This document shows positions 36,962-45,167 of a DNA stretch of 64,000 nucleotides, in pieces. The translations under genes and the position numbers were made by a program. This stretch comes from JAAYHV01 sp035268985 (GTDB lineage: Bacteria; Bacillota; Clostridia; Peptostreptococcales; Anaerovoracaceae): the NCBI GenBank assembly GCA_035268985.1, contig DATFJV010000078.1:1-64000 (forward strand), given 5' to 3'. Below the pieces are notes generated by a model that saw only the letters and a list, made by a program, of their open reading frames with translations, searched no databases and was not told the origin of the DNA. Every line of letters starts with the position of its first letter. Positions within the stretch are counted from its first letter, which is position 1.

Positions 36962-37624
36962 TTATATATTTTTATTTCTCTTAGAGTAATCACAGCCACA
37001 ATAATCCTGTCTATAAAGATTATATTTTTTTGATAGCTCAATACTTCTTTGGAATCCACCTTTTTTCTTAAAGTTCTCATCCAAATATGGAATATTTAAT
37101 GATTCCGATAAATTATTCCCTATCGAAGATATCGCCTCGTAGTTTTTATGAGGACTTATAGTAAGTGTAGTTGCAAATGTATCTTTCTCCAAAGCTTTGG
37201 CTACTTCTGCAGTTCTTTCAAGTCTTAATCTAAAACAAATATTGCATCTAAATCCACCTTCTGGCTCATTCTTTAAATCAGATGTTAAATTAATAAAGCA
37301 CTCTGGGTTATATTCACCTTCTATATAGTCTATGAAATACTCTTTTCTGTATTCAATATTAAATTCTTCAATAAACTTTAATTGGCTATCTCTTCTTCTA
37401 TAATATTCTTCTGGATCCATAATATTTGGATTGTAAAAAAATACAGTAATGTTATATAACGGTGCTAATTTTTCTATAACAGCTGTGCTGCATGGCCCGC
37501 AACAACTATGTAAAAGTACACTAGGTTTATTGGACTCTAAATTAGTTTCAGATATATTCCCATATGTAGCATTATATTCCAATTCATTTCTTCCAGTGTA
37601 TAGTCCTTCTGTAATAATTTTCAT
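36962..37624 (-). CDS. queH: Epoxyqueuosine reductase QueH
   Basis: The 220-residue QueH (former DUF208) family protein reduces epoxyqueuosine to queuosine in tRNA, replacing cobalamin-dependent QueG in many anaerobes. It shows the ligand clusters SCCGPCS (Cys41, 42, 45), FRCNICFRLRLERT and, at the C-terminus, DYCGCDYSKRN, which bind an iron-sulfur cluster and a second iron. With tgt and queA at 348-2545 it completes the last queuosine steps. GGAGG precedes the start. It is followed by asnA. Confidence 0.93.
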   Translation of the reverse strand: MKIITEGLYTGRNELEYNATYGNISETNLESNKPSVLLHSCCGPCSTAVIEKLAPLYNITVFFYNPNIMDPEEYYRRRDSQLKFIEEFNIEYRKEYFIDYIEGEYNPECFINLTSDLKNEPEGGFRCNICFRLRLERTAEVAKALEKDTFATTLTISPHKNYEAISSIGNNLSESLNIPYLDENFKKKGGFQRSIELSKKYNLYRQDYCGCDYSKRNKNI

Positions 37625-37663
37625 AAAATTCCTCCGAAATACTATTCACATTTATAGCTAATT

Positions 37664-37672
37664 ATTATATCA
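37664..37672 (-). promoter_or_regulatory. Extended -10 promoter for queH-asnA
   Basis: On the minus strand TGATATAAT is an extended -10, about 40 bp before the queH start. No good -35 is seen at the right distance. Confidence 0.5.
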
Positions 37673-37725
37673 TAAGTCTAAAGCGATTTGTACAATATTT
37701 ATGTGAAAAGAAAGTAAAATTTATT

Positions 37726-38610
37726 ATGAAGAGATATTATTCAATAAATCAATACCTTAAAACCCAATTTGGAGCAAAAACCATCAAATTATCCTTAGAT
37801 GGTGGCTTTTCATGCCCAAATCGAGATGGTAATAAAGGTTATGGAGGATGTCTATTTTGTTCGGAAAATGGCTCTGGTGAATTTGCATCCACAATACCAA
37901 AACAAATTGACCTTTTGTCCACAAAATGGCCCAATGCTAAGTACTTAGCATATTTCCAAAACCATACAAATACTTATGCCCCTGTTAATGAACTCAGGGG
38001 AAAGTACTATGAAGCGCTTAACCATCCTTTAATTGAAGGAATAGTAATTGGTACTAGGCCTGACTGCATTGATTATGATACGCTGAATCTACTAAAGGAA
38101 GTAAATGAAAATCATTTTATGTGGATGGAACTAGGACTTCAAACAACAAATTTAAAAACAATGGAATTTCTTAACCTTAAGTATGATATTAATGATTTCG
38201 ATAACGCTATAAAAAAATTAGATTCAGAACATATTAAAACAGTTGTTCATGTAATACTCGGTCTTCCTGGAGAAACTGAAGAAGATATGTTTAATACCGT
38301 TAATTATGTTTGCAACAAGAAAGTTTTTGGTATTAAGTTACATATGCTTAACCTTGTAAAAAATTCTGAATTATCGAAGATAATGCCAAATTATACATCC
38401 TTTGATTCTATAGAGGAATATGCTGATTTAGTTATAAGGCTACTTGAGATAATTCCAAAGGATATAACCATTCATAGGCTTAGTGCAGATGCTCCAAGGT
38501 CAATACTAATATCACCTATATGGAGCTATAAGAAAAGAACTATACTAAATACTATAAATAATGAACTTAAAAAAAGAGACACTTATCAAGGCAAAAAAAC
38601 AAGCGGTTAA
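37726..38610 (+). CDS. TIGR01212-family radical SAM protein
   Basis: The 294-residue protein has an N-terminal radical SAM core with the cluster motif CPNRDGNKGYGGCLFC (three Cys, with unusual spacing characteristic of the YhcC/YtqA group), then GTRPDCID, ELGLQTTN and HVILGLPGE. The C-terminus ends at RLSADAPRS with an arginine-rich region. Substrate is unknown; an RNA or protein role has been guessed for relatives. It stands alone and is divergent from queH. Its stop codon lies in the hairpin at 38600-38619. Confidence 0.9.
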   Translation: MKRYYSINQYLKTQFGAKTIKLSLDGGFSCPNRDGNKGYGGCLFCSENGSGEFASTIPKQIDLLSTKWPNAKYLAYFQNHTNTYAPVNELRGKYYEALNHPLIEGIVIGTRPDCIDYDTLNLLKEVNENHFMWMELGLQTTNLKTMEFLNLKYDINDFDNAIKKLDSEHIKTVVHVILGLPGETEEDMFNTVNYVCNKKVFGIKLHMLNLVKNSELSKIMPNYTSFDSIEEYADLVIRLLEIIPKDITIHRLSADAPRSILISPIWSYKKRTILNTINNELKKRDTYQGKKTSG

Positions 38611-38619
38611 AACCGCTTG
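38593..38619 (-). terminator. Terminator between the radical SAM gene and the wall hydrolase gene
   Basis: CAAGCGGTT (38600-38608) and AACCGCTTG (38611-38619) form a 9-bp stem; on the minus strand seven T follow directly. It ends transcription of the wall hydrolase and overlaps the stop codon of the opposite gene. Confidence 0.88.
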
Positions 38620-38626
38620 CCTTAAT

Positions 38627-41600
38627 TTATTCTTTATTCACAGTAATCTTATAAATCTTTTCTTTACCGCTTGAAGATGTAATCTTTATTTCAAATACAT
38701 TACTCCCACTAACTAACTCCCTATTACCAATTCCTTGAACAATACTATCCATTGAATTTGCAATAGCTTTAAGTTCAATACTATCCGCATTGCATGTTAC
38801 TGAATATTCCAAAACATCTTTATCAAAGCTTTGATCCATATTATAACCAACTACTTCTAAATTACTTAAATAGCAGTTATTATTACCACTACTATTAGGT
38901 TTTTCATATGGTTCAATTTGCATATCCTTATAAACTGGTATTATAAATGCTAATTGCTCATCTATTATACCAAGTTCTTCATATTGTGATTTTACAGCAC
39001 CTGCTTCTTGAAGTGGCGCAGTTATATTAGTCATGTATTGATGTGTAGCAACATTACTTAATCCGTTGTCCACATTGAACTTTTGAGTATATATCGAATT
39101 TTGATTATTATTTATATAACCATTTGAAATAAATTGTGCTCCACCCAAAACACTAGTCTTCTTATCATTCCAAGGTCGTTGGTAAGTACTACCTGTAGCA
39201 GCCCAATATAGACCTTTAGCAGCTGGATTAGAGCAACTTGTCGCTCCTATGTTATATGGATTATATATTCCGCTATATGTACTACTGCCATATGTAAATG
39301 TAACACCTGATATAGCATATCCTGTGCCTCCACCTGTTTCAACTTTTGCTCTTGCTGCTAAATGAACTGGACTAACTTCGTAAGTTCTTCCTGCTTCAAT
39401 AAACCAAGATGCTTTAAAACCATTTTTATCTAATTGAGTTCCTGAAATTATCTTGTTTACTAGTTCTTCAGTTTGATATTCTTCGTGATATGATAAATCT
39501 TCAAACATGTATATATCATCTGAATTAATGAAATTTCTTGGATCCATGTAATGTTGCACCGCCGATTCATCAGCTGTAAACCAACAACTAGCATCATGTG
39601 GTATATATTCACCTTTATCTAAAAGTTTACCTTTAGCAATTTTTAAATCACCTTGTAAGTCAAAATTAGGAGCATATACATAGGCATAATTATCATTGTA
39701 TTCTATCTTATACCATTTCATTCCAGCACTATCAGTAACGTCCATTACTACATTTACTTCATCCCCAACTTGGTATTTCCCAAGTATATTCATTGACGTT
39801 CCAGCGCCTTCTCTTATATTAGTAGAATGGTTAGCCACTGCTATTTCACTATGATAAGCCTCCCCATACACGTTCGAAGCTTTAACATAACCGGATTTCC
39901 CATTAAATTCTACCTCATACCATATATAACCTTTTGAAGTGCTCGTGCTTGAAGTATATGTTTCATTTAATATATTAAATTCACCATTATTGTATATGAA
40001 AATACTATTTGCACTGCCATTTACTTTAGTCTTGGCATATTGTCCAAATATATAGTCTCCATCAGCAACTGATTTATATGATTCAGGATAAATTTCATGA
40101 ATTAAGCTAGGGCTATAAGTACCAGGTTGAGACTCTTTATCGACTACTGTTTCAAAAGGTATATCTATCTGCTGCGCATAAAATATCCAACTTGGGTGTT
40201 CAGCATGCATTTTTCTTAATTCTACCTTATAGCTTTCTGGGAATCCTTGTTCTTCAATAAACGTTTCAAACTCTTCATTGGTCATATTAGGTTTTGTAGG
40301 TACATTTATTTCAGAATCACCGCTATTATTCCCAGAGCTTAGAGAAACATAATCAGCACTTACATAGTAATATCTACTTCCTACTTTCACCTTATACCAA
40401 AGCTGATTATTATTACTCCTTGCTTTGGCAACTATATTTATAGTTTGACCTTCATTAAAAGTTCCTACTAAAGGCATACCTGTCCCTGCACCTTTTCTAT
40501 AGTTTAAATTAGTTGTAGTAGTTCCTTGAATGTTTTCATATGACAAACCATCAATAAAATCTGATCTCACATATTTACTATCACTTTCATTCAATACTAG
40601 CCATATATATCTATCATCATATCTACTGCTACTTACAAATTTTTCTTCGTAAATCAATATCTCTTTGTTATTAATTAATAAGCCAGCTATGCTATAGTTA
40701 ATGCCTGGACCCTTTCTAATATTTAAGCCATATTTAGCATCAACGTTTCCTTTTGTTATAAGGCTATCAGCAGTTACTACAACCTCTTCCTCTACTGGTT
40801 TATCCTCAATAGGAGTATTAGTTTCTTCTTCACTACTACTGTTTTCAAAATTTATGTATTTTGCATAAGCATAATAATATTTATTACCTATTTTAACTTT
40901 GTACCAAAGGCCTCCTTTGCTATCATAAGCATCTCCAATTACTTCTACACTTGCTCCATTACTAAAAGTACCTGCATACTTCATTCCTACGCCAGCGCCC
41001 ATTCTATAATTAAGCTTTGTTGTAGTAACCCCTGATTTTGTTTCATAACTATAATTATCAACATAATCAGACCTAACATATTTATTGTCAGCGCTACTAA
41101 TATTTAACCATATATATTTATCGCTATAATTATAACTGCTAACAAATTTTTCACTATACACATTTATCTTCTCATTGTTGCTCAATCTACCTACTTTAGA
41201 ATAGCTAGTGCTAGGACCTTTTCTTACATTAAGTCCAAAAATCGAATCAACATAGGCTTTATCATAATCTTCATTAGTATCAATATTTTCAGTAGCATCT
41301 TCTTCTTTAATATCTTCTGAATTGCTTTCATTACTTGAACTTAAACTAACATATTTTGAAGAGACATAGTAATAAGAACTTCCTACTTTTACCTTATACC
41401 ACAGTTCTCCTTTATTATTAAGCGCTTCACATGCAATATCTATACTTTTACCTTTATTGAAGGTCCCTATTCTACGCATACCTGTGCCTGCACCAACTCT
41501 ATAGTTCAAATCCACATTGGTCGTTCCTTTTACAGTATCGTAAACAACATTATCTATAAAATCCGATCTAACAAAACTAGTTTTTGAGCTATTTATTGCA

Positions 41601-41866
41601 ATCCAAATATTTGATTTGGAGCTACTTGAAGATGTAGTGAATCTCTCTTCATAAATATTAACTTTAGTATTATTATCCAAATCATCTTTTATGTCATAAC
41701 TAATACTAGGGCCACTTCTTACATTAAGTCCTATTTTTGTATTCACATATCCATAATCACCTGCTGTTGTTCCATAACTATAACTAAATGAATAAGTAAT
41801 AATCATAGATAATATTAACAACACAGTTAAAATTATTCTATATGTTTTATTAACTAATGATTTCAT
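38627..41866 (-). CDS. Secreted SH3b-repeat glucosaminidase (peptidoglycan hydrolase)
   Basis: The 1079-residue protein starts with a signal peptide (about 1-31, hydrophobic IILTVLLILSMIITYSFS). Three tandem modules follow (about 38-176, 205-340, 374-510), each made of two bacterial SH3 domains (GLNVRSGPS... then LNYRVGAGTGM...WYKVKVG). Next come a linker domain with FPESYKVELRKMHAEHPSW (about 540-590), two more SH3-like domains, a glucosaminidase domain (about 800-985; ARAKVETGGG, with the likely catalytic Glu, and YNPYNIGA), and a cadherin-like beta-sandwich (about 1005-1079). It should cut the glycan strands of the cell wall. It is monocistronic, with GGAGG upstream. Confidence 0.92.
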   Translation of the reverse strand: MKSLVNKTYRIILTVLLILSMIITYSFSYSYGTTAGDYGYVNTKIGLNVRSGPSISYDIKDDLDNNTKVNIYEERFTTSSSSSKSNIWIAINSSKTSFVRSDFIDNVVYDTVKGTTNVDLNYRVGAGTGMRRIGTFNKGKSIDIACEALNNKGELWYKVKVGSSYYYVSSKYVSLSSSNESNSEDIKEEDATENIDTNEDYDKAYVDSIFGLNVRKGPSTSYSKVGRLSNNEKINVYSEKFVSSYNYSDKYIWLNISSADNKYVRSDYVDNYSYETKSGVTTTKLNYRMGAGVGMKYAGTFSNGASVEVIGDAYDSKGGLWYKVKIGNKYYYAYAKYINFENSSSEEETNTPIEDKPVEEEVVVTADSLITKGNVDAKYGLNIRKGPGINYSIAGLLINNKEILIYEEKFVSSSRYDDRYIWLVLNESDSKYVRSDFIDGLSYENIQGTTTTNLNYRKGAGTGMPLVGTFNEGQTINIVAKARSNNNQLWYKVKVGSRYYYVSADYVSLSSGNNSGDSEINVPTKPNMTNEEFETFIEEQGFPESYKVELRKMHAEHPSWIFYAQQIDIPFETVVDKESQPGTYSPSLIHEIYPESYKSVADGDYIFGQYAKTKVNGSANSIFIYNNGEFNILNETYTSSTSTSKGYIWYEVEFNGKSGYVKASNVYGEAYHSEIAVANHSTNIREGAGTSMNILGKYQVGDEVNVVMDVTDSAGMKWYKIEYNDNYAYVYAPNFDLQGDLKIAKGKLLDKGEYIPHDASCWFTADESAVQHYMDPRNFINSDDIYMFEDLSYHEEYQTEELVNKIISGTQLDKNGFKASWFIEAGRTYEVSPVHLAARAKVETGGGTGYAISGVTFTYGSSTYSGIYNPYNIGATSCSNPAAKGLYWAATGSTYQRPWNDKKTSVLGGAQFISNGYINNNQNSIYTQKFNVDNGLSNVATHQYMTNITAPLQEAGAVKSQYEELGIIDEQLAFIIPVYKDMQIEPYEKPNSSGNNNCYLSNLEVVGYNMDQSFDKDVLEYSVTCNADSIELKAIANSMDSIVQGIGNRELVSGSNVFEIKITSSSGKEKIYKITVNKE

Positions 41867-41878
41867 TTAAACCTCCAT

Positions 41879-42463
41879 TTATTCATCAGGCCCTAACCTT
41901 CCATCGTTATAATGTTTTCTACAAAGTGAAATATATAAATCATTACCACCAACTAAAATCTGATCACCCTGCTTTACTATTTGACCATCAACAATTCTTG
42001 CAACCATTGTTGCCTTTCTTCCGCACCAACAAATTGTTTTAATTTCTTCTATTTTGTCAGCATATACTAACATATAGTATGAACCCTCGAACAGCTCATT
42101 TTTGAAATCATTCTTTAGTCCATATGCAAGCACTGGAACATCGAAGCTATCGACTATTTCAACTAGTTCTTGAACATGATGCTTCTTAAGAAATTGACAT
42201 TCATCAACTAAAATACAATCAATTTTTTTCTTTGCATCTTCCCTTAAATATACTTCTAAAACATTCGTATCTTCACTACATACTAAAGCTTCTCTTTGTA
42301 ATCCTATCCTAGATTTAATAGTTCCTCTACCATATCTGTCGTCTACAGAAGGCACTAAACACATTACATTTTTACCACGTTCTTCATAATTATATGCTAC
42401 TTTTATCAATTCAATTGACTTACCAGCATTCATCGTACTATATCGATAATATAACTGTGACAT
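41879..42463 (-). CDS. tdk: Thymidine kinase
   Basis: The 194-residue type II thymidine kinase salvages thymidine. The P-loop is STMNAGKSIEL (residues about 9-19), the Walker B-like segment is DCILVDECQFL, and the zinc site is CWCGRKA with CRKHY at the C-terminus; the lasso loop is GGNDLYISLCRKHY. It has its own perfect promoter (42501-42529) and is followed 12 bp later by the wall hydrolase gene. Confidence 0.97.
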   Translation of the reverse strand: MSQLYYRYSTMNAGKSIELIKVAYNYEERGKNVMCLVPSVDDRYGRGTIKSRIGLQREALVCSEDTNVLEVYLREDAKKKIDCILVDECQFLKKHHVQELVEIVDSFDVPVLAYGLKNDFKNELFEGSYYMLVYADKIEEIKTICWCGRKATMVARIVDGQIVKQGDQILVGGNDLYISLCRKHYNDGRLGPDE

Positions 42464-42955
42464 AAATTTTACCTTTTTTCCATATTTTAAATACGTTTAA
42501 ATTATATATCAAATACAGTAAAATGTCAAGTATATCAAGCCTTAGAGAACTTTTATTCACATATGTACGTTCGTTGGATTTTTTAATCATTAATTTACAG
42601 ATAATGAAAAGCGTATACCTTAATATACAATCATATATACTAGCTGAGCCGTTAGTATATTCTGTACATAAATGGGACTATCTCCCGCCACACCACAAAG
42701 TGCATTAAATTATTACCCATTAAATTTATCTTCTACGTTCAAATCGCATAGTTCTTTTAGTATTTTCAATATCCTTGTTTATTTAATTATGCGCCTTTGA
42801 TGCTTTGCTTACAACGAAGGTTAGCATTTATTTATTATACTAAAAAAGCACCTAAGCATTGCTATTTCAATGATTACGCACCTATGCACTTATCAGATTA
42901 ATTGTTTGACTATACTCTTAAAATATTTTTCAATAACAAATTCTCAAAAAATAAA
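42464..42955. other. Non-coding gap between tdk and the tRNA array
   Basis: It holds the tdk promoter near its left end. Otherwise I see no gene or clear terminator: the sequence is AT-rich, and the short direct repeat GCACCTAWGCA at 42848-42858 and 42878-42888 (30-bp period) is the only structure noted. It may contain the 3' end and processing sites of the tRNA transcript. Confidence 0.5.
42501..42529 (-). promoter_or_regulatory. tdk: tdk promoter
   Basis: On the minus strand TTGACA (42529-42524), 17 bp, TATAAT (42506-42501): a perfect sigma-A consensus. The tdk start lies 38 bp beyond. Confidence 0.92.
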
Positions 42956-43031
42956 TGGTGCCCAGACTCGGAATCGAACCAAGGACACAGGGATTTTCAG
43001 TCCCTTGCTCTACCAACTGAGCTATCTGGGC
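42956..43031 (-). tRNA. tRNA-Phe (GAA)
   Basis: 76 nt with encoded CCA; acceptor GCCCAGA, anticodon loop CTGAAAA. It is the last gene of the array in transcription order. Confidence 0.97.
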
Positions 43032-43109
43032 ATTACACTTACATTTATTGTTTGTTCTTTAAGAATTTTATATTTCTTGCTTTTAGTGCTTAAATTATTA
43101 TTTATTATA

Positions 43110-43186
43110 TGGTGGGCCATCGGGGACTTGAACCCAGGACCTGCCGGTTATGAGCCGGACGCTCTGACCAACTGAGCTAATGGCCC
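43110..43186 (-). tRNA. tRNA with CAT anticodon (elongator Met or Ile2)
   Basis: 77 nt with CCA; anticodon loop CTCATAA, acceptor GGGCCAT. No initiator features (C1:A72 mismatch, GGG-CCC anticodon stem). CAT can be elongator Met or lysidine-modified Ile; sequence alone does not settle it here. Confidence 0.9.
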
Positions 43187-43198
43187 ACGTCAAATAAA

Positions 43199-43275
43199 TG
43201 GTCGGGGTGGCAGGATTTGAACCCGCGGCCCACTGGTCCCAAACCAGTTGCGCTACCAAACTGCGCTACACCCCG
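43199..43275 (-). tRNA. tRNA-Pro (TGG)
   Basis: 77 nt with CCA; acceptor CGGGGTG, anticodon loop TTTGGGA. Confidence 0.97.
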
Positions 43276-43289
43276 TTATTAAATTTTAT

Positions 43290-43365
43290 TGGCAGGGGCA
43301 GTAGGATTTGAACCCACGGCACGTGGTTTTGGAGACCACTGCTCTACCAACTGAGCTATGCCCCT
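43290..43365 (-). tRNA. tRNA-Trp (CCA)
   Basis: 76 nt with CCA tail; acceptor AGGGGCA, anticodon loop CTCCAAA. Confidence 0.97.
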
Positions 43366-43367
43366 AT

Positions 43368-43462
<95 letters not shown>

Positions 43463-43474
43463 ATGCTAGGCTAA

Positions 43475-43563
<89 letters not shown>

Positions 43564-43586
43564 AATGGATTCATGATAAAAATAAA

Positions 43587-43662
43587 TGGTGACCCATCGG
43601 AGATTCGAACTCCGGACACCTTGATTAAAAGTCAAGTGCTCTGCCAACTGAGCTAATGGGTC
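43587..43662 (-). tRNA. tRNA-Lys (TTT)
   Basis: 76 nt with CCA; acceptor GACCCAT, anticodon loop CTTTTAA. Confidence 0.97.
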
Positions 43663-43666
43663 ATTT

Positions 43667-43741
43667 TGGCTGGGGTAGCAGGACTCGAACCTACGAATGA
43701 CGGAGTCAAAGTCCGTTGCCTTACCGCTTGGCTATACCCCA
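43667..43741 (-). tRNA. tRNA-Gln (TTG)
   Basis: 75 nt with CCA; acceptor TGGGGTA, anticodon loop CTTTGAC. Confidence 0.97.
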
Positions 43742-43763
43742 TAGTCTGGTCTTGCTAAAAAAA

Positions 43764-43840
43764 TGGTGAGCCCAAAGGGATTCGAACCCCTGACACACGG
43801 CTTAGAAGGCCGTTGCTCTATCCAACTGAGCTATGAGCCC
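43764..43840 (-). tRNA. tRNA-Arg (TCT)
   Basis: 77 nt with CCA; acceptor GGGCTCA pairing TGGGCTC with two G-U wobbles, anticodon loop CTTCTAA. Confidence 0.96.
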
Positions 43841-43863
43841 ACAATAAATTAATAAAATTATTA

Positions 43864-43937
43864 TGGAGCGGATGATGAGAATCGAACTCACGCTATCAGC
43901 TTGGAAGGCTGAAGTTCTACCATTGAACTACATCCGC
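43864..43937 (-). tRNA. tRNA-Gly (TCC)
   Basis: 74 nt with CCA; acceptor GCGGATG, anticodon loop CTTCCAA. Confidence 0.97.
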
Positions 43938-43941
43938 ATTT

Positions 43942-44016
43942 TGGAGCGGAAGACGAGATTCGAACTCGCGACCCTCGCCTTGGCAAGGCGATGCTCTACC
44001 CCTGAGCCACTTCCGC
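43942..44016 (-). tRNA. tRNA-Gly (GCC)
   Basis: 75 nt with CCA; acceptor GCGGAAG, anticodon loop TTGCCAA. The following tRNA-Gly (TCC) is only four bases away. Confidence 0.97.
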
Positions 44017-44020
44017 ATTT

Positions 44021-44105
44021 TGGTCGAGGGAGAAGGATTCGAACCTTCGAAAGCTCAGCTAACGGATTTACAGTCCGCCCCCTTTGGCCACTCGGGAATC
44101 CCTCG
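44021..44105 (-). tRNA. tRNA-Tyr (GTA)
   Basis: 85 nt class II tRNA with CCA; acceptor CGAGGGA, anticodon loop CTGTAAA. A substrate of the Tgt/QueA/QueH queuosine pathway found in this window. Confidence 0.97.
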
Positions 44106-44114
44106 AAATCTTAT

Positions 44115-44189
44115 TGGAGCTGATGGAGGGAATCGAACCCCCAACCTGCTGATTACAAATCAGCTGCTCTACCGTTGAGCCACATCAGC
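44115..44189 (-). tRNA. tRNA-Thr (TGT)
   Basis: 75 nt with CCA; acceptor GCTGATG, anticodon loop TTTGTAA. Confidence 0.97.
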
Positions 44190-44198
44190 GTATTAAAT

Positions 44199-44275
44199 TG
44201 GCGACCTGGATCGGGCTCGAACCGACGACCTCCAGCGTGACAGGCTGGCATTCTAACCAACTGAACTACCAGGCC
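44199..44275 (-). tRNA. tRNA-Asp (GTC)
   Basis: 77 nt with CCA; acceptor GGCCTGG with one G-U against CCAGGTC, anticodon loop CTGTCAC. A queuosine substrate. Confidence 0.97.
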
Positions 44276-44285
44276 AATTATTCAA

Positions 44286-44361
44286 TGGTGGGCGTAATAG
44301 GGCTCGAACCTATGACCCCCTGCTTGTAAGGCAGGTGCTCTCCCAGCTGAGCTATACGCCC
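44286..44361 (-). tRNA. tRNA-Val (TAC)
   Basis: 76 nt with CCA; acceptor GGGCGTA, anticodon loop CTTACAA. First gene of the array, 27 bp after the -10 of a consensus promoter. Confidence 0.97.
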
Positions 44362-44388
44362 TTAACTATCAGGCTGACACATTTGATA

Positions 44389-44417
44389 ATTATACACGAA
44401 CACTGTGTTCATGTCAA
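44389..44417 (-). promoter_or_regulatory. Promoter of the tRNA array
   Basis: On the minus strand TTGACA (44417-44412), 17 bp, TATAAT (44394-44389): perfect consensus. The spacer contains GAACAC-A-GTGTTC, a 6-bp inverted repeat, which could be a regulator site. Confidence 0.92.
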
Positions 44418-44470
44418 GATTTTTTTGCTGTTACTTAAGTATTATTTTTCCCCCAACTACCTCATAAAAT

Positions 44471-44488
44471 GCCACTTATTTAAGTGGC
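44471..44488 (-). other. Perfect 18-base palindrome at the predicted start of a short transcript
   Basis: GCCACTTA-TT-TAAGTGGC, followed on the minus strand by ATTTTAT. It lies directly downstream of the promoter at 44496-44524 and may be a weak terminator for the IMPACT gene or the 5' hairpin of a leader or small RNA. Confidence 0.6.
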
Positions 44489-44495
44489 GAAAATT

Positions 44496-44524
44496 ATAAT
44501 ACCATAACCACATTTCTTTGTCAA
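44496..44524 (-). promoter_or_regulatory. Second promoter upstream of the tRNA array
   Basis: On the minus strand TTGACA (44524-44519), 17 bp, TATTAT (44501-44496), with TG one base ahead of the -10. Transcription would start around 44489, at the edge of the 44471-44488 palindrome. Confidence 0.75.
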
Positions 44525-44531
44525 TAAGTTT

Positions 44532-45167
44532 TTAAGTATTTGTAGGTGTCTTGATAAATATATTTTCTATATTACTAATATATAAATTCCCAGCTGTAAT
44601 ATTAGTTAAAATATCGATTATTTCATCAAATTTTTCTTCTATTACGCTTATCTTAATATTAACTTTATCGGTGTATTTGATTTCAATTATTTTAAATAAA
44701 CCTTCTTGTTCTATATTTTGTATTTTGCTTAAAAACGTATAATCGGTTTTTATTATTGCTGCTTTATTGGAAATAACATCAGCAATTAAAGCTTCCCCCA
44801 CGGCTTCTTGTGCAACCTTGGTGTATGCTCTAACCAAACCTCCAGTACCTAGCTTTATTCCACCAAAATATCTTGTAACAACTATTACCACATTTGTTAC
44901 CCCCCTTGAAACTAGCATGTTGACTAAAGGCGCACCAGCCGTTCCTTGGGGTTCTCCATCATCACTAGCCCACTGTATATTGAATTTGTCCCCAATTACA
45001 ATAGCAGGGACATTATGAGCAGCATCTCTATGCTTTTTTTTAATGATAGAGATAAATTCATCAGCACATTCTTTGCTCTCAACGGGTTTAATATATGCTA
45101 TAAACCTAGACTTGTTTATAACTTCCTCGTATACAGCTTCATTCATGACCGTACTAAACAATTTCAT
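44532..45167 (-). CDS. IMPACT family protein (YigZ/YvyE)
   Basis: The 211-residue protein has the N-terminal UPF0029/IMPACT domain (about 15-120: SKFIAYIKPV, SDDGEPQGTAGAP, VVTRYFGGIKLGTGGLVRAY) and a C-terminal ferredoxin-like DUF1949 domain. The family is linked to translation or stress, but its bacterial role is not established. The gene overlaps the end of hflX by 14 bp, so it is in the codY-hflX operon. No strong terminator follows. Confidence 0.92.
   Translation of the reverse strand: MKLFSTVMNEAVYEEVINKSRFIAYIKPVESKECADEFISIIKKKHRDAAHNVPAIVIGDKFNIQWASDDGEPQGTAGAPLVNMLVSRGVTNVVIVVTRYFGGIKLGTGGLVRAYTKVAQEAVGEALIADVISNKAAIIKTDYTFLSKIQNIEQEGLFKIIEIKYTDKVNIKISVIEEKFDEIIDILTNITAGNLYISNIENIFIKTPTNT

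Noticed and set aside
38627..41866. CRISPR-like or tandem DNA repeats
   Set aside because: The repetition is of diverged protein modules of about 500 bp in a coding frame, not short identical repeats with spacers.
42464..42955. Small gene in the gap upstream of tdk
   Set aside because: The only open frame of note (42523-42708, plus) has no ribosome site or recognisable sequence and overlaps the tdk promoter.
44395..44411. LexA box in the tRNA promoter spacer
   Set aside because: GAAC and GTTC are separated by five bases, while LexA boxes of the CGAAC-N4-GTTCG type need four.
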